Made by a program: the position numbers and the translations under genes | Shown here: positions 1-12,403 of the stretch, in pieces | Layout of the letters: each line of letters begins with the position of its first letter | How positions within the stretch are numbered: the stretch's first letter is position 1 | The notes under the pieces: model-generated | What the model was told of the DNA's origin: nothing | The model's input: the letters and a program-made list of their open reading frames with translations, nothing else | Database searches by the model: none | From: Anseranas semipalmata | Taxonomy: Eukaryota; Chordata; Aves; Anseriformes; Anseranatidae | DNA: 64,000 nucleotides | Assembly: GCA_013399115.1 (NCBI GenBank) | Contig: VXAA01005610.1 | Span: 168,171 to 232,170 of the forward strand | Direction of reading: 5' to 3'

Positions 1-141
1 GCCGGCGGGCTCCGTGGTGACAGCCGTGTCTCCCGTCCTACGGCACGTCTGCTCCGGCGGCGCCAGCCCGCTCCCGCCGCCAGTCCCTGTTCCCTGCTCG
101 GTCCCTCACGCTTCCGCCGGGACACGGTCCACACCCCCCTG

Positions 142-151
142 TCACGTGACC
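142..151. promoter_or_regulatory. Palindromic E-box GTCACGTGAC
   Basis: Perfect 10-bp palindrome with CACGTG core at 143-148. This is the form bound by USF1/2 and MiT/TFE bHLH-zip factors. It lies about 30 bp from the first YY1-type site in the CpG island. Binding is inferred from the motif only. Confidence 0.45.
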
Positions 152-176
152 CCGAGCCAGCCTCACGCCAGCGGGA

Positions 177-420
177 GCCGCCATCTTGGATTCGGACAGG
201 TATCCTGGCGGCGCCGCCGACAGTGAAGCTGCCGGCGGCCATCTTGGTTTCGGGCCGGGGGGGGCGCTCCCGGCGGGAGCTGCGTCGGCGGCCATGTTGA
301 GTCCGGGCGTGAAGTCAGTGGGCTCCCCGCGACGCCCGGGAGAACCGGAGCGGGTGTTTCCCCTAGGGAGCCATGTTGGGTTCGGGCAACCTGCGCCTTC
401 CCGCAGGGGCCATCTTGGGG
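177..420 (-). promoter_or_regulatory. Homotypic array of five YY1-type sites
   Basis: CCATCTTG or CCATGTTG occurs with CCAT starting at 181, 239, 292, 371 and 410, all in the same orientation (YY1 consensus AAGATGGC on the - strand). Each is followed by a related tail (GATTCGG, GTTTCGGGC, AGTCCGGGC, GGTTCGGGC, GGGCCGGGC), so the unit is longer than the factor site itself. Spacings are 58, 53, 79 and 39 bp. The repeated unit probably arose by local duplication. YY1 binding is inferred from the motif. Confidence 0.65.
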
Positions 421-750
421 CCGGGCAGAGGCGCGCCGCCGGGTCCACGGAGTGATTGGGTGGAGGCAAGGCGGTGAGTCCCCGTTGCTTTTACGGCGGA
501 GGCGGGGAGCGCCTCCGGCTGCCGGCCCTCCTCGGGAGGGGGTGCCGCAGCCTGCCCCGCGTGCGGCCTGCTGCAGGGAGAGGCCTCTGCTGGGCCCCGG
601 CCCGGCGGGCGGTCTCATGGGCCTGGCCGGCCTCGCGTACCTGGGCGGGCCCTGCAGGGCTGCGCTGCTGTGGGCTCCCCTCCCCTCGGTCAGGAAGGCC
701 GTTGCCGGCAGTTAATCTCTCTACTCTGACATTACTATCTGGGGAGGTGG

Positions 751-766
751 TTTTTTTTTTTTTTTT
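751..766. repeat. Poly(T) tract, 16 T
   Basis: Uninterrupted T16 at the right edge of the left CpG island. Confidence 0.9.
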
Positions 767-3281
767 GTCAGGATTTGTCTGGGTGTTTCACAGGGAAATG
801 TGAGTATTTCTCTTGCCCCGAGGCGAGCGGGCACCTCGTAGCTCCCCGGAGGCAGCGCTCGCTCGCTCGGGCTCCTGGGGGGCCTGGAGCAGAGACCCGG
901 CCGGTTCCACACAGACCTGCCAGGCCGAGACCCCGCGGGAGCTGTGTCCTTGGTTGTGGTTAAGGCAGTAGCTGGTTAAACATAATATGTCAATAATATG
1001 AATGCAATGACATTGTCTATGAGCAACAGCAAGTTGCTTTATGTAAAAACCTGGGGAAAAAATAAGGGTATTTAGTCAAACACATGATTTCTTTGCAACG
1101 ATGGTTATTTCTAGGGATTATGAAATTCTCAGGGCCTAATCCTATAATCCTTGAGTGCATGTCATCCTTAGTCATGCAAGTAATACCATTTCACTTCTTT
1201 CATTCCAAGTTATTGCTCCTAGGGGTATCCGATCTCCTGTGAAATGTTGAAAGGCAAACCTGAAGAAGTCAAGATGAAATATCTCTGCTTCTGCCCAAGC
1301 AGAGAAGAATGGAAAGCAGTATGTGTGGTATGTGAAGTGGGAATGTTTATATTGGTTGCAAATAAGCATACATTTGATATATAAATTGTGCACATTAAGC
1401 ACATGAAAACTACAGGTGGGGGAACAACTCGTTAGTAAGTTTGATTATTTCAGTGAATCACTTTGCAAACCTCCTGGTGAGGTGGTTGCAGCAGAAAATA
1501 CTGCTGTAGGAATGCACATATTTTTCCAACCTTACAAGAACAACATCACTTAAGACTGACTGAAATTTAAGTGAATCTCAAATTGCAGCTGAACTAAAAT
1601 CTAGTACTAGGCTAAATGAACATTATGCTCTCAAGTTATTAGACTGACTTGAAATGTTTAGTTTAAGATACAATTTGTGTTTAACTAAAGCTATTGCCTC
1701 AAAGGGCAGTAGGAATGGGAACAAGAAGTGTGCTATTCCTTGATAGATGGAGGAGGGAGGAGTTAGTCTGAACACGTTTTAGTTATTCATCTCGCATGTA
1801 TTTTCTATGAGACAGAGCTGAGACTTTGCAAGAGTGAATGTGTCTAATGTTGCAAACTGATGAAGGGCTCTAATGGAAATGTGGGGCAGTCAGGAGCAAG
1901 GAAAAAGCTTTTAAAGGGTTTACAGTCTGTATCTTTTTCATCTCATATCTTTTCTTGCATTAAGTAGAATCTATCTGTGGTAGAAAAATTACAAATAGCT
2001 TAAAAGGTGGTTTTAACATAACATATTTAGACCTTGCAAGTACCCAAATTCAACTGCAGGCTTGCTTGAATGAAAAAGAGTAAAGAATATGATGACCATA
2101 TAAAAAGTTAGACATTACCATATCACATTGAAATAGTTGCCTGCCAAGGATAGCTGAAGGATTATTCTTTTGAAAACTATGCATTATATGAGAGCTATAG
2201 CACTTAATTGTATCAGATAAAACAAGAAAAGTATTAATTGGAACTTCTAGGTGTTAATGCAGCTCATGTCTGAAATAATATGTATTAGTATAAACGCAGC
2301 TTAGCAGGACTTATCACCAGCAACAGGATGTTATTGGAAAAACAAAGCAGACAAACAGCAGTGGGTTGTGTTTAATAACTTTCCTAGAGGTGGCAGTACT
2401 TGAATAGAAGCCAGAAATCCAGTTCCCCATGCTGTCTAATTGTCTCCTATTTAAAATGGTAATGCAAACTGTAAATCCTCTGTGCAGTTTGAACACTGCA
2501 TTGACATAACTCTGGAATATCCAGTGTGTTGGTAAGAGTAAGGGGATAATGACAAGGGAAGATGGCCTTATATTTGCTGAGCTGTCTCATGCTCTCAGAA
2601 GAACTGTGATCAAATCGTGTTATGACCATGACAGAACTTTTCAGGCCTCTTCTGTATTTATGCATCGACCAGTAGTTCAGACTGTCGGGATTTAATGTAT
2701 TGTTGCTACACACTTTAAAATCCAGCCCAAACTTAGGAGGCCTCTGGTAGAAATAAAAATCTGCATTTATTTAATGGGTTTGTATGTGGAGGATGTGTAC
2801 AGCCCTTGGCCACGTGCCAGTGAGTGGTATTGAAGAAGTTCCATTACTGGCATTTGTTGGAGCTGAAATTGTAGGTCTGTTGGGGGGGAAAACACAAAGG
2901 GACGTGAAACTTGAGAGGCTGCCTGTGCCTGCAGGTGCCTTCCATGTTTGGCTTCACCGCTAGATGTCAGTGCATGAAACCTCTTCACCCTGAGCAGGCT
3001 AGTGAAATTGGGCATCGGTTTGTAAAGAGAAGGAACAATATCTTCAAGGTGCAAAATCAGTCTAGCCTCTGCTCATGCATATCTCCGCTGGGGGTGAACC
3101 CCCTTAATAAGGTTAAGATGCACTTAGTGTCTTGGCTGTCTGAATTTTCCAAGTAGGGAATGAGGAATTTTCCTGGTCTCACATCTAAAGAAAGTTTAGC
3201 AAGTGCATGATGTCTTGAAATTTCATGTTAAATAACACAAAAAAAGTGATTTTTGTTTTTTAAATCCTAGGTTCTTGGAGC

Positions 3282-3355
3282 TGTGTGTGTATATATATAT
3301 GTATAATATGTATACACACACATATATATATATTATATGTGTATATATATACACA
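3282..3355. repeat. Palindromic TG/TA microsatellite
   Basis: Alternating (TG)n(TA)n followed by (CA)n(TA)n blocks. The left half (GTGTGTATATATATAT) and the right half (ATATATATACACAT) are inverted complements, so the tract can fold into a long hairpin or cruciform. Confidence 0.9.
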
Positions 3356-3941
3356 TTCTAAATTGTTCCTAATGTCAGCAGAGTTAGCTACCCAAACAAT
3401 CCACCTGAATCTATTGAAGTCTATCTAGGCCTTTATCCTCACTAAAACTTACTGAAACTAGTGTCCTATTTAAATGGAAGTATCTCTTGATGAATCTTAG
3501 CAAATATAGGCAATGAAAAGGCAAAAAAAAAAAAGTCTTCATAAACAGGTATGGGGATCAATAGCTTGAAATTAGATTTAAAATCCAGTCTCCTCCCTTG
3601 GTTCCCACTTGCTCTGGAGACATGTCATTGAGTGATCTGCCTAAGGGATCTTGACATAGCCATCACTTATGTTAGTGATAATAGAAAGTAGGCTGGTTTA
3701 TGTAGGGATTGTTATGAAGCAGAATAAATGCTTGTAAATTACTTCAGGTTTTTCAGTTTCTAAGTGCTTTATAAATGTTAAAGCATTTGCTTTAATTGCT
3801 TTGTGTGTTATTTGTTATGCTGCATTCCTACAGGGTAACTTTACCTGCTTAAGCATGTTTTAAGGCAAGCGGGACAAACACCAGATATTTTTATAGCAGA
3901 TTTTCAAGTACTATATTTCAACAAATCTTACTTGCTTTTAG

Positions 3942-4069
3942 GTACCATCTCAGTCCAGCTCTGGGGGCTAGAGTTACAGGAAGACTAGAATAGTCATTGA
4001 GTGCTGCATTGCTACAGAGATATGAAGATCCAGGACGCCTGCTTCACTTTACTTTCACATCTTCTGAAG
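3942..4069 (+). other. Exon-like noncoding segment (128 nt)
   Basis: Bounded by an acceptor-like sequence (ACTTGCTTTTAG ending at 3941) and a consensus donor (GAAG followed by GTGAGTAG at 4070). All three forward frames contain stops, so if real it is a noncoding exon, perhaps of a transcript that starts in the left CpG island and uses the donor at 473. No homology recognised. It could be a chance pairing of splice signals. Confidence 0.25.
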
Positions 4070-4913
4070 GTGAGTAGAGGTGACTTCTATACGGTTTGGG
4101 TTCCAGCTTAATCCCTTTCAATGTCTGTTTTTTAGGTGTGGTAGTTCAGGGCAGTAGAGAAGCTCTGGACGCAAGCATATAAAACTTGAATTGCTGATCC
4201 CAATTTGATGTCTTAAAGGCTGATATTGAAGTGGGTCACTGTCTGTCACAAGGGCACTTTTACTATAGAATAACTGAGGCCTAGCTGCTGTTTGCTGGTT
4301 GTATTTTTGGACAAGTCCCTGAGCAATCTGATCTACGTTGGCCTTGCTTTAGAGCAGGGGTAGGAGCCTAAATTATTCTATCGCTAAGTAAGAAGCTTGA
4401 ATTTGGTTCTTGACTGGATTACACAAAGTATAGTGAGTGACATGCAAACAAGTTAAATGCTGAGACGTGCATACAAATGGTAAAGGTGCAAAGCACAGAA
4501 TTTAATGTTGTAGAAAATGGGCTGTGGAATCTGGGCTGACAATGAGCACAGCTATATGTATTTTCTGAGCCTTGACTTTTGTTTAGAGCTGAAGAGGCCA
4601 GCTCTCCACTGGGCCTTAGTACACTTTCAGAAGCAAACCCAGCAGCAACAGATGTATTTAATTCAGACAATAGTAGTGCTGAAGTTAGTCTAGGCTGTTG
4701 GATTTATTTGTGGATTGGCATGGTATTTTTTTACTTCCATTTGAATAAAAATATGCACTAGCTGTTGCACATCAAGAGGATTCCAGTTTTGAGGATGTGT
4801 TTGTTCAGCAAACAGCTGATGAGCAACCCATTTTATTTCTTCCATGCCCTGATCTCTGATAAAACAGAAGAGAACAGGATCCTGGTAAGCTGTGTGTGCT
4901 TGGGGTGGGGGGC

Positions 4914-4935
4914 TTTTTTTTTTTTTTTTTTTTTT
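4914..4935. repeat. Poly(T) tract, 22 T
   Basis: T22 directly after a G-rich stretch (GGGGTGGGGGGC). No target-site duplication was obvious, so I call it a homopolymer rather than a retroposon tail. Confidence 0.85.
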
Positions 4936-7533
4936 GAGCCTGAAGCTGGTTTAGATTTGAATGGATACTGACTTGTAGTATAAGTAGTCACAGAAACCCC
5001 TTTATGGAGAAATGCAACCATGTACCATGCATTGAGCCGAAGGTCTTACACCTACAGCCAGTTGTGTCCTGTATAGGAGTGCTTCAGTTGACTTGAACAG
5101 AATCCATGTACTCGCTCTTTCCCCAGGGGCTCTGGCATGCAGACATCTGAGTAGAGCCTGTGTTTAACAGGAGCAAGGTCAAGCCAGTTTGGCCTACATC
5201 AGTTTTTTTTAATTGTAACGGAAAAAGGATCCAGTCTGAGTCTTGCTGAAAGCAGAAGTTTTTCACTTAGTTACAGCTGAGTATAGCCACACTTCCTGGC
5301 TGCCTCCCTCCCTCCCCTGGGTCTCATAGCATAATCTAATTATTAAATAGTTGCATTAAAAGTACATTTTGCCCTGGCAGGACTAAAGCCTATTGATAGG
5401 ACAGATATTTTTATGCCACCCTTGTCCTGTTCCTGCCAAAATGAGGGTTTTTTTTGGATTCTCTTGTCTGCTTTTGGATTTGTGATCTGATCCTTTAATA
5501 CATTCCTTCCAGTCTAGGCAGTGCTCTCCAACTGCCTGGCACTGATGTTAATGCCTTTCTTCCTAATCAATCAAGTCCACTACATGCTTCCTTAAAGGAA
5601 AACTTTGCTCATGTTGTTCAGCCCAATGACACAAACATTCACAGGTGTAAAAAAACATTTGTCACAAAGAATGACACTGATGTGGGAAGCAAAGGTGAAA
5701 CTCTAATCCCATTTGGCATTTCTGAGCCTATCCTGCAGGCAGTTCTTTCCTTAAAACTGATTTGTGGTACAATGGACAACCAGCAGCAGAGACTTTTGCA
5801 GCTCAGTTTCCAGCTGACATAAATATCTTGGTTGTAGTAAGAACTTTGGGGATATTAACAACAGGTTATATGTGTGTATAGTGGGGGCAGAGTTTGGCTT
5901 TACTTGCTCCACTAATTAACAAGTGGTCCCAAATTGCCATGTTCTGTGCCTCGTGTAGTTGCCTGCAGTAGTGGAGGTAGAGGGATATACACTTAGGATG
6001 TGCCTCATGTTTAGATCCAAAGTGAAAATAGGAGGCAGGTGACAGGAACCAAGTGTCACCCCACACTAAAGGGTCAGGAAAACAAGGAGCAAGAGAAGAT
6101 CGTAGTAGGACAAAGTGGAATTAGGTAGAAGTAAGAACCAGAGCTAGGCAAAAAGATTTTGGGGGAACAACAAACAACTGCCAGGTTGGTACCTTGAGTT
6201 ACACCATTCCTGGAATGGTATGATTTACTCCAGCATCCAGTACTCCATCAATCTGGCATGTCCTCTGTTTATTCAGGTTTATCTTTCCCTTACTTTGTTA
6301 AGAGACTGACTACCAGATTAGCTCTGTGCCTTAAAACTGAAAGAGCTAAAGAAATGCCAAACTGAATGCAAATTGCCAATACAAAATGGATGGAGAATGG
6401 GAGGATGTAGCTGGAGGAAGTGTATCACAAGATGGGATCAGCAGCTGTTATCAGGTTTTATTATGAGATGTGATCACTGTCCTTTATACCTCTAGCTAGA
6501 AAAAGTATATTGTCAAATAAGTAAAGATTGGGGTGAGTAATGTTACTGATTGTAAGGGGCTTGTGTCCTGTTTGAAGTGCAGTGCAGCAAAATGGCTGTT
6601 CCTAGGATAAGGTTTATGTGCCAGCTGGAACTGCTGACTTCCTTTAAAACTCCTGCTTTTGTAATTATTCATGGCAAAGAACTGTTTCTTCCCATATGAA
6701 ATTCTGGCTAACTGAGCTCTGAGGTGAGCCAAGTAGGTTATTTTCTTCAGTGTCTGCATTTTTTCCTAATTACATTGTGCTAGTTGTTACCACAGAGTTT
6801 TCTTTACCTGTGCTTCAAAATTCCTAGGTGCCATGTTCTCAAAAGGTTCAGCTACGCTTCTTAGGGAGCTTGTCTCAGACTGCCTAGTATCTAGGAGAGA
6901 ATAATATTCTCGTGCCAAATACAGCCCTTTATGTAAACATTTTTTTTCTACATCATGTCTCTAACACTTTCTAATCTAATTGAGTTTCGGGAAATAAAGG
7001 TAGTGCTGTGTGACTGAGCAGCCGTGCTTTGCCAGACAGTAGCTGATGGGTGAACTAGAGCTCTAATTGCTGACACTCTGCTGTGCCAGCTGAGGAACCA
7101 TGGGCTTGCCTATCCTGAGAACATAAAGCTTCTCCTGCTGTTCTTTACCACACATTCTCCTAAGCCAGCTGTCATTCCTACATTTTACGTCTAATGCAGT
7201 CCATATTAATCCAGGAAATTGTATTAAATCGCTGATGTTGGATAATTCCTGAATCTGTGTGGTTGGGAACAGGAGGAGAAACAAGGTCATCTCTTAGGAA
7301 GAGATAAGTGGGATCTGCCAGCACAGATCACAAGTTCTGGTGTCCTTTAGATAATGCCAGCTCCTGCATAGGTGCATGGCTTGGCACAAGCCTGGGGATT
7401 GCTCTGAATGCCTTCAGCACTAATGGTGATGTAAAAGCAAATTGGAAATCCTGTGCCTTAGCTTCTGCAAGTGTATGATGAAAGGATCCTAAACAAGATA
7501 ATAAATTTCACCCCTGCTGTGTCTGTTTTCCAG

Positions 7534-7624
7534 TAGGACAAGCTTCAGGGTCACAACAGCAAGACGATCAGATGGCTGTTGTAGTGGATAGAAGGAACAC
7601 AAGCAGCAGCAGAGGTTGTTGAAG
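7534..7624 (+). other. Exon-like segment (91 nt)
   Basis: A strong pyrimidine tract and acceptor (GCTGTGTCTGTTTTCCAG ending at 7533) and a donor (GAAG then GTATGAG at 7625). One frame is open for most of its length but closes just before the donor, so it is best read as noncoding. It may belong with the segment at 3942-4069 as an unrecognised + strand transcript. Splice signals are the only evidence. Confidence 0.25.
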
Positions 7625-10600
7625 GTATGAGACGTGCTTTGTTACATAGCTCTTCCTGCACTAGACAGCACTGCTCACAGCGTTCGTTTGAATGAGGATC
7701 GTTCCCTTAGCTCTGAGTGCCTTGCTGGTTTTGTATCGATTTGCCAGTGCTTGCCTGACTTGCTCCCCTCAGTCTCCTTGTATTCGTTTACATGCTCTGT
7801 TTGGATGTCAGCAGTGCTGGACATCAGTGATTACTTTTAAGTGTACTCTTCCTTTCTGGTTTATTGATGATTCATACTATTAGGAGAGGCTTCCTGCCTT
7901 TCCATGACTTAGTTAAAATGATCTATTTCATAACGTCTCCTTATTCTTAACAGGGCTTGTACTTTGTTCCCAAAACTCCCACTGTTTTCACTGTGAGCAT
8001 GACCAGACTGTGAAATAGCTTGGCTGGTCTGGTGAATAATCTGTTAGTCTCTTTTAATAAATGGCAGTTTTATTTATCTTACTCCTTAGAGCTTTTCATC
8101 TCAAAACATTTGAGTGCAGAAACTGTCCAGTAGTGAAATGCAGCCATCTCTCTTGGGGACGGAGTGGGAGGCAGACAGGCAGGCATTCTACTACACGGTT
8201 TAGAGTGAGAGGAATGTTGTTTAAGGACAATGAGGGAAAGCTGAGCTTGTGTGCTGAATGACCCTTTGATCTTCCACGTTCATGCTCAGCTGATCAGGAC
8301 TTTAAATCTAAGCTCTGTCTACCTCCTACCCATAGCAAACAGCCAGAAATGTAATCTCATTTAGGACTTGAGCGCTGGACCAGAATGACAGGACTGCAGT
8401 GACATCTGTTCAGCCTTACATGTTTCCTATTTGCCTGTTATTTCCTCAAGTGATGCTGACATAAGGCTAAAGAATGGCAGGCAGCCATTCTGCAGTGTGT
8501 AGTAGGGTGTACTTGAAGGGGGGAATGGGGGAAGGGAAGGCCAGGCCTGTTACACAAAAATATTCTCCTGCATGCTTGTAAGCTGCAGAACTGGACAGTG
8601 CTGCAGCATTAAAAGGCTACTTTCTGGAGCATGCTGAATAGGCCAGTCCATAGCCATGAGATAACTCTGAAGCTTTGTGGTGTTTGCTAATCATGATGAA
8701 ATGACCAGCTTTCTGGGGCTCTGAAAACTGAGAACAGCTAACTGTTGGCGTGGTAGGTCAGCTCTTCTGTGCAAGGAGAGAAGGCTACAGAAACTGCTGT
8801 GGCAGAAGCAGTGGAAACGAGCAGACACAGTATGATAAGAAGTTGGATCCTTGACCTGCAGCCTTTGAGCAGTTGTAAAAGATTATGTTACTTTGCTACT
8901 ATGCAGCACATCATTGGGAACCTTAATTATAGGGAGATGACTGCATTGCGTAGGCTAGAGTGTAGCCTGCAGGAATGTAGGAACTTTAATTTTATAATGC
9001 TTGTTCTGTGGTCGTTGTTGAGGAAAGATACAGAAAGGCCTGTTCTTGTTGCGAACGGAACAAACTTGGCTGGCTGATAATGTGCAGCTCATCTGAGCTA
9101 GCATGGCTGTAGCCCAATCGATAGGTAGCAGCTGGTGATTTCTTGCCTCTTCCTACGTAATAAAGCAAAATGTGGGTTTTTAAACCCTGAAGGAAGCATT
9201 TGGTGAAAGCAAAACTGGGACTTGAGACAGAGTGGTGCTTTGCTTAGTTGTGCTGAACCACTTTAATTTTTTCAGTTTTCCTTGCGGTATTTATAGCATG
9301 AGATATGGTAAGAACAATCAGAGGCACAGCTGTGTGACCTCCTTTATGCTAAAACAAAACAGCACAGAGGAGTGAATATTTTTAGTTGGTTCCAGCTGTA
9401 GGTATTGGGTTCAAATTGCAGTGCCTTAAAAAGTGTGGCAAAGAAACTGAAAGGTGAATTTGAATTTCTAGGTTGGAAGGACTGACTCTGAAGGGATCCT
9501 AGAAAACAGCTGAGCTACCAGTCTGTCAGTGGAAAAAAGAATATAGTCATAACTCCTCTATTTGGCATTTATAGACTGTTTTACATTGCATTTTTGTGTT
9601 CTTTTGAACACCTGTACTTTGGTAGTTGTCTCTCCATTTCTTTCTATTGCATACAATTTCCTCTTGCTTTGCTAATAGCTACTACATACATTGGGAAGGA
9701 AATATTTTCAGGAAGAGTGTCTTTGTGAAGAAATGTCTGCGTGCAGAGTGGCAGCAAGATTTTAAAGATCTGCTAGGTATGCTTTTACCTTGTTTCTGCA
9801 TTGGGAGCTGGCATGGGAAGGGCTGTCGGGAGAGCAGACGCTTGAAGACCCTTGCTTTGTTTAAAACTTAATTTTAGGTTGAGAGATGGAATGAACAGAT
9901 AAATACTTGAATTGTTTTCTGGTGAATGTTGTTAACTCTCAGAAATGCCCATAATGCTACTGCTGTTCTGGAATGTTCCACTACCCTCAAGGCAGTCCTG
10001 AACAGAGCCTTGTGTGACTGGGGTTCTTGAGTTTGCACGTTATCAGAGATCTTGCAGCACTCCTTGCTGGAAGAGATAGGGATGATTAGTTTGGGTGGCA
10101 TTCTGTTTGTTTTACCAAGATCTAATAACCAAAGCTGTGGCTTCTGTCTCATCTTCGGTTCCATCAGGAGGTACGTTCTGTCTTCCTTCAGTGGCTGAAG
10201 TATTGCATTGTACCCTGCCTCTTCCCCCTGCTGGGTTCTTGTAGAAGCAAGAAGGTTGCACTGTCTAGTTTCCCATCTGTTGCCTGATTACGTGCAAATA
10301 GAAGCAGCCGGCCTTGTGAGCAGAGAGATACAGGAAGAAGATGGGGAGTGCTGCTCGGCTGTGATAGCCGCTAGGGGAGACCAACTGTCTGCTGCTGTCA
10401 TAACCTCTCCTCTCCAGGGAGACTGGCACGAAGCCCGGGCCACTTTGCCATCTCATTGCCTTTCCCCCTTCTCTTATCTAGCCATGCCACAGCTTCCCAG
10501 GCTCCTGTACTAGATCGATCTGCCCCACCCTTTTCACTTGGGCAGATGCTTCCTTTCCCTAAACCCGCACAGCTGGAGGAAGAACGCAGGCTTGAACCTA

Positions 10601-11615
10601 GAGCAAGTAGAGTCTGCTTGTGGGTATAATACAGGTATGGCTAGAAGAAAGGGTGAGTCACAAGGACCTTTATTTGAGGAACAGTTAGACTAAAAACATG
10701 TTCTAGGGGACTAGAACAAGGTAGGGATGGGGAATTGCATGTTGTGAAGTCTTTCCAGGAAACCAAACAAAATGGTGTAATTGTAAGGTTTAAGTGGAAG
10801 ACCTGATCAGGAGTGATCCTTGAGGAACAGAAGGTCAGCGGATGATGAATAACTGGCGGCTGAGAGCCCTGGGCAGGTGGAAGGACCTTGTTCTTGTTCT
10901 TTTCCTCTGCATCTGCCATGTATGAGACAGCATGGACAAATGGGGGTCAGATTTCTGAATGCTGAGCACTGAAAAACTACATTGCTTCACCCCAGAATCC
11001 TTGACACCCCAAACCCTGAACATTCCCTCTTTCCTATGGCTTTAACTAGGTCAGTCCCAAGGCCCTGTTCTACCACAGTCTCCTTTTTAGGCCCACAGTC
11101 GGGTCAGTTGTGTCAGGCTAGCAGCTGATTCCTGCAGGTGACATAGCACGGCAGACAGTGGAAGGGACACAAGTCCTCTGGAAAATACCAGCTCGGCAAA
11201 GCTCATTTGAGTCGAGGACATGTGGTGGTGGGAAAGATGGGGAACCAAAGGGAAGGGTCCTCATCCAGCTCCTACTGAAGCTGATGTTAACAAGGGTCAG
11301 GTCCTAAGAGCAGGCTGGGAAGTGAGTCATTTCCTCTGTAGAGTGCAGAACGCGAGCAGAAGGCAGCGCGGTGCGTTCCTGTCCAACCTCGGAGGGGCTG
11401 CACCAGTCCGGCTCCACTGGCCCGATGAAACCGCACCTCCTGGCCCATACCTGTGTCTAACAGAACTATTCATGCTGTATGACCAGCACAAAAACAACTT
11501 TGACATTTTGATTTCTGTTCTGCTTTTTCCAGCTATATATATAAGCTCTCAATTCAGCCTGGGAGGGGTTGTGGTGAGCTGTCTTGAATTTCAGATGTCT
11601 AAGGGGTACAAAAAA

Positions 11616-11710
11616 TTGGAAGTTCACTTGGTAGTAAAACTTGTATTCGAATTTTCTCCCACAACAGGTTTTTGTAGTTTAAAGGCAAACAACAAGTTGG
11701 AAGTTCACTT
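11616..11710 (+). repeat. Short direct repeat TTGGAAGTTCACTT, two copies
   Basis: Exact copies of the 14-mer at 11616-11629 and 11697-11710, 81 bp apart. It accounts for a repeated peptide in a spurious 179-codon open frame here. Origin not recognised. Confidence 0.7.
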
Positions 11711-11757
11711 TGCTCAGAACAGAGCTCAGGTAAAAACCAAAAAACTAGAAGCTTATT

Positions 11758-11763
11758 AATAAA
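11758..11763 (+). terminator. AATAAA poly(A) hexamer upstream of the FAM117A CpG island
   Basis: AATAAA on the + strand about 170 bp before the CpG island begins. It could end a + strand noncoding transcript from the left. No independent support. Confidence 0.2.
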
Positions 11764-12386
11764 AACCTCAGCTCCTCTCCAACAGCGGGAGGAAGCGTGA
11801 AGCTGGGGGCTTACAAGCTTAGGAGCAAGGGAAGTTCTGCGTTCTCTTCCTGCTCTGTAAACACGCAGTATAATCCCCAGCAACTACTTTTACATCTTTC
11901 TGCTCTTTTCACACCCGTCAGGGCGGAGGCGGTACGGCGTTACCCCCGCGGGACGCAGGGCACGTGCTCCTCGCGCTCGCTGCTCTGTGGCCGAATTGCT
12001 GGCAGGGCACCGTGCAGCTTTAGAAGCTGCCAGTCTCGCATGGCGGTAGCTGGGGAGCCCCGTGGAGCTTTTCTTGAGGGGTCTTCTGCAAAAACCGTGC
12101 CGCCAGCGGGCTGTCGGTGGTGCTCGGTGTGACGGTACCGGCCCGGGGCCGTGCTGCGGCCGGGCTCCTGTGACTCCAGCCCCGTCCCCTTTGTCTCAGA
12201 CGGAGGGGAGGCCCGGGCCGGGTCCCTCCAGCGGGGGCGGGCACCGGGGGAGGCCGGGTCTCTGCGCCCCGGTGCCGCCGCCGCCTGCGGTCCCTGGAGC
12301 GCGCGCGCGGAGCACGACGGGAAGGGCCGGGCCGGGCCGGGCCCCGCGGCCCCCGAAGGTGAAAGAGAAACCGCGCCTGCCCCGCC

Positions 12387-12392
12387 CACGTG
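12387..12392. promoter_or_regulatory. E-box CACGTG
   Basis: CACGTGAC 12 bp before the first ATTGG of the CCAAT array. USF/MYC-type E-box; motif evidence only. Confidence 0.4.
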
Positions 12393-12403
12393 ACCCGCCG
12401 CCG

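Larger units (their letters stand above)
1..720 (-). promoter_or_regulatory. KAT7: CpG island, putative KAT7 promoter (transcribed leftward)
   Basis: The first ~720 bases are very GC- and CpG-rich and drop abruptly to AT-rich sequence after about 960, as a CpG-island promoter does. Assignment to KAT7 (a MYST histone acetyltransferase) is inference from synteny: in human, KAT7 lies beyond FAM117A and is transcribed away from it. Orientation support: YY1-type sites here read AAGATGGC(GGC) on the - strand, and oriented YY1 motifs just downstream of a start site commonly point along the transcript. I looked for a KAT7-like start codon region on the - strand and did not find one, so the coding start must lie left of the window or in another exon. 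A + strand splice-donor-like sequence at 473 (GCG then GTGAGTC) suggests divergent transcription. Confidence 0.5.
721..11900. other. Intergenic interval between the left CpG island and FAM117A
   Basis: About 11 kb without a recognisable protein gene. Open frames here are short, share no family signature, and appear on both strands. Contents noted separately: a T16 run, an AT-rich palindromic microsatellite, a T22 run, two exon-like noncoding segments on + (3942-4069, 7534-7624), a short direct repeat and an AATAAA near 11758. Confidence 0.6.

Noticed and set aside
1..720. KAT7 start codon on the - strand
   Set aside because: No Met-Pro-Arg-Arg-Lys-like start with a donor is visible; the long - frame here is generated by repeated ATGGCGGC from YY1 sites.
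8769..9077. 102-codon + frame
   Set aside because: No family signature, splice context or codon pattern to support it.
9462..9530. Sequence GGTTGGAAGGACTGACTCTG resembling a CR1 3' end
   Set aside because: Similarity covers only about 15 bases and the rest does not follow CR1.
11220..11759. 179-codon + frame before the FAM117A island
   Set aside because: No recognisable domain, contains a DNA-level direct repeat, and begins with unlikely MWWWERW; treated as chance.
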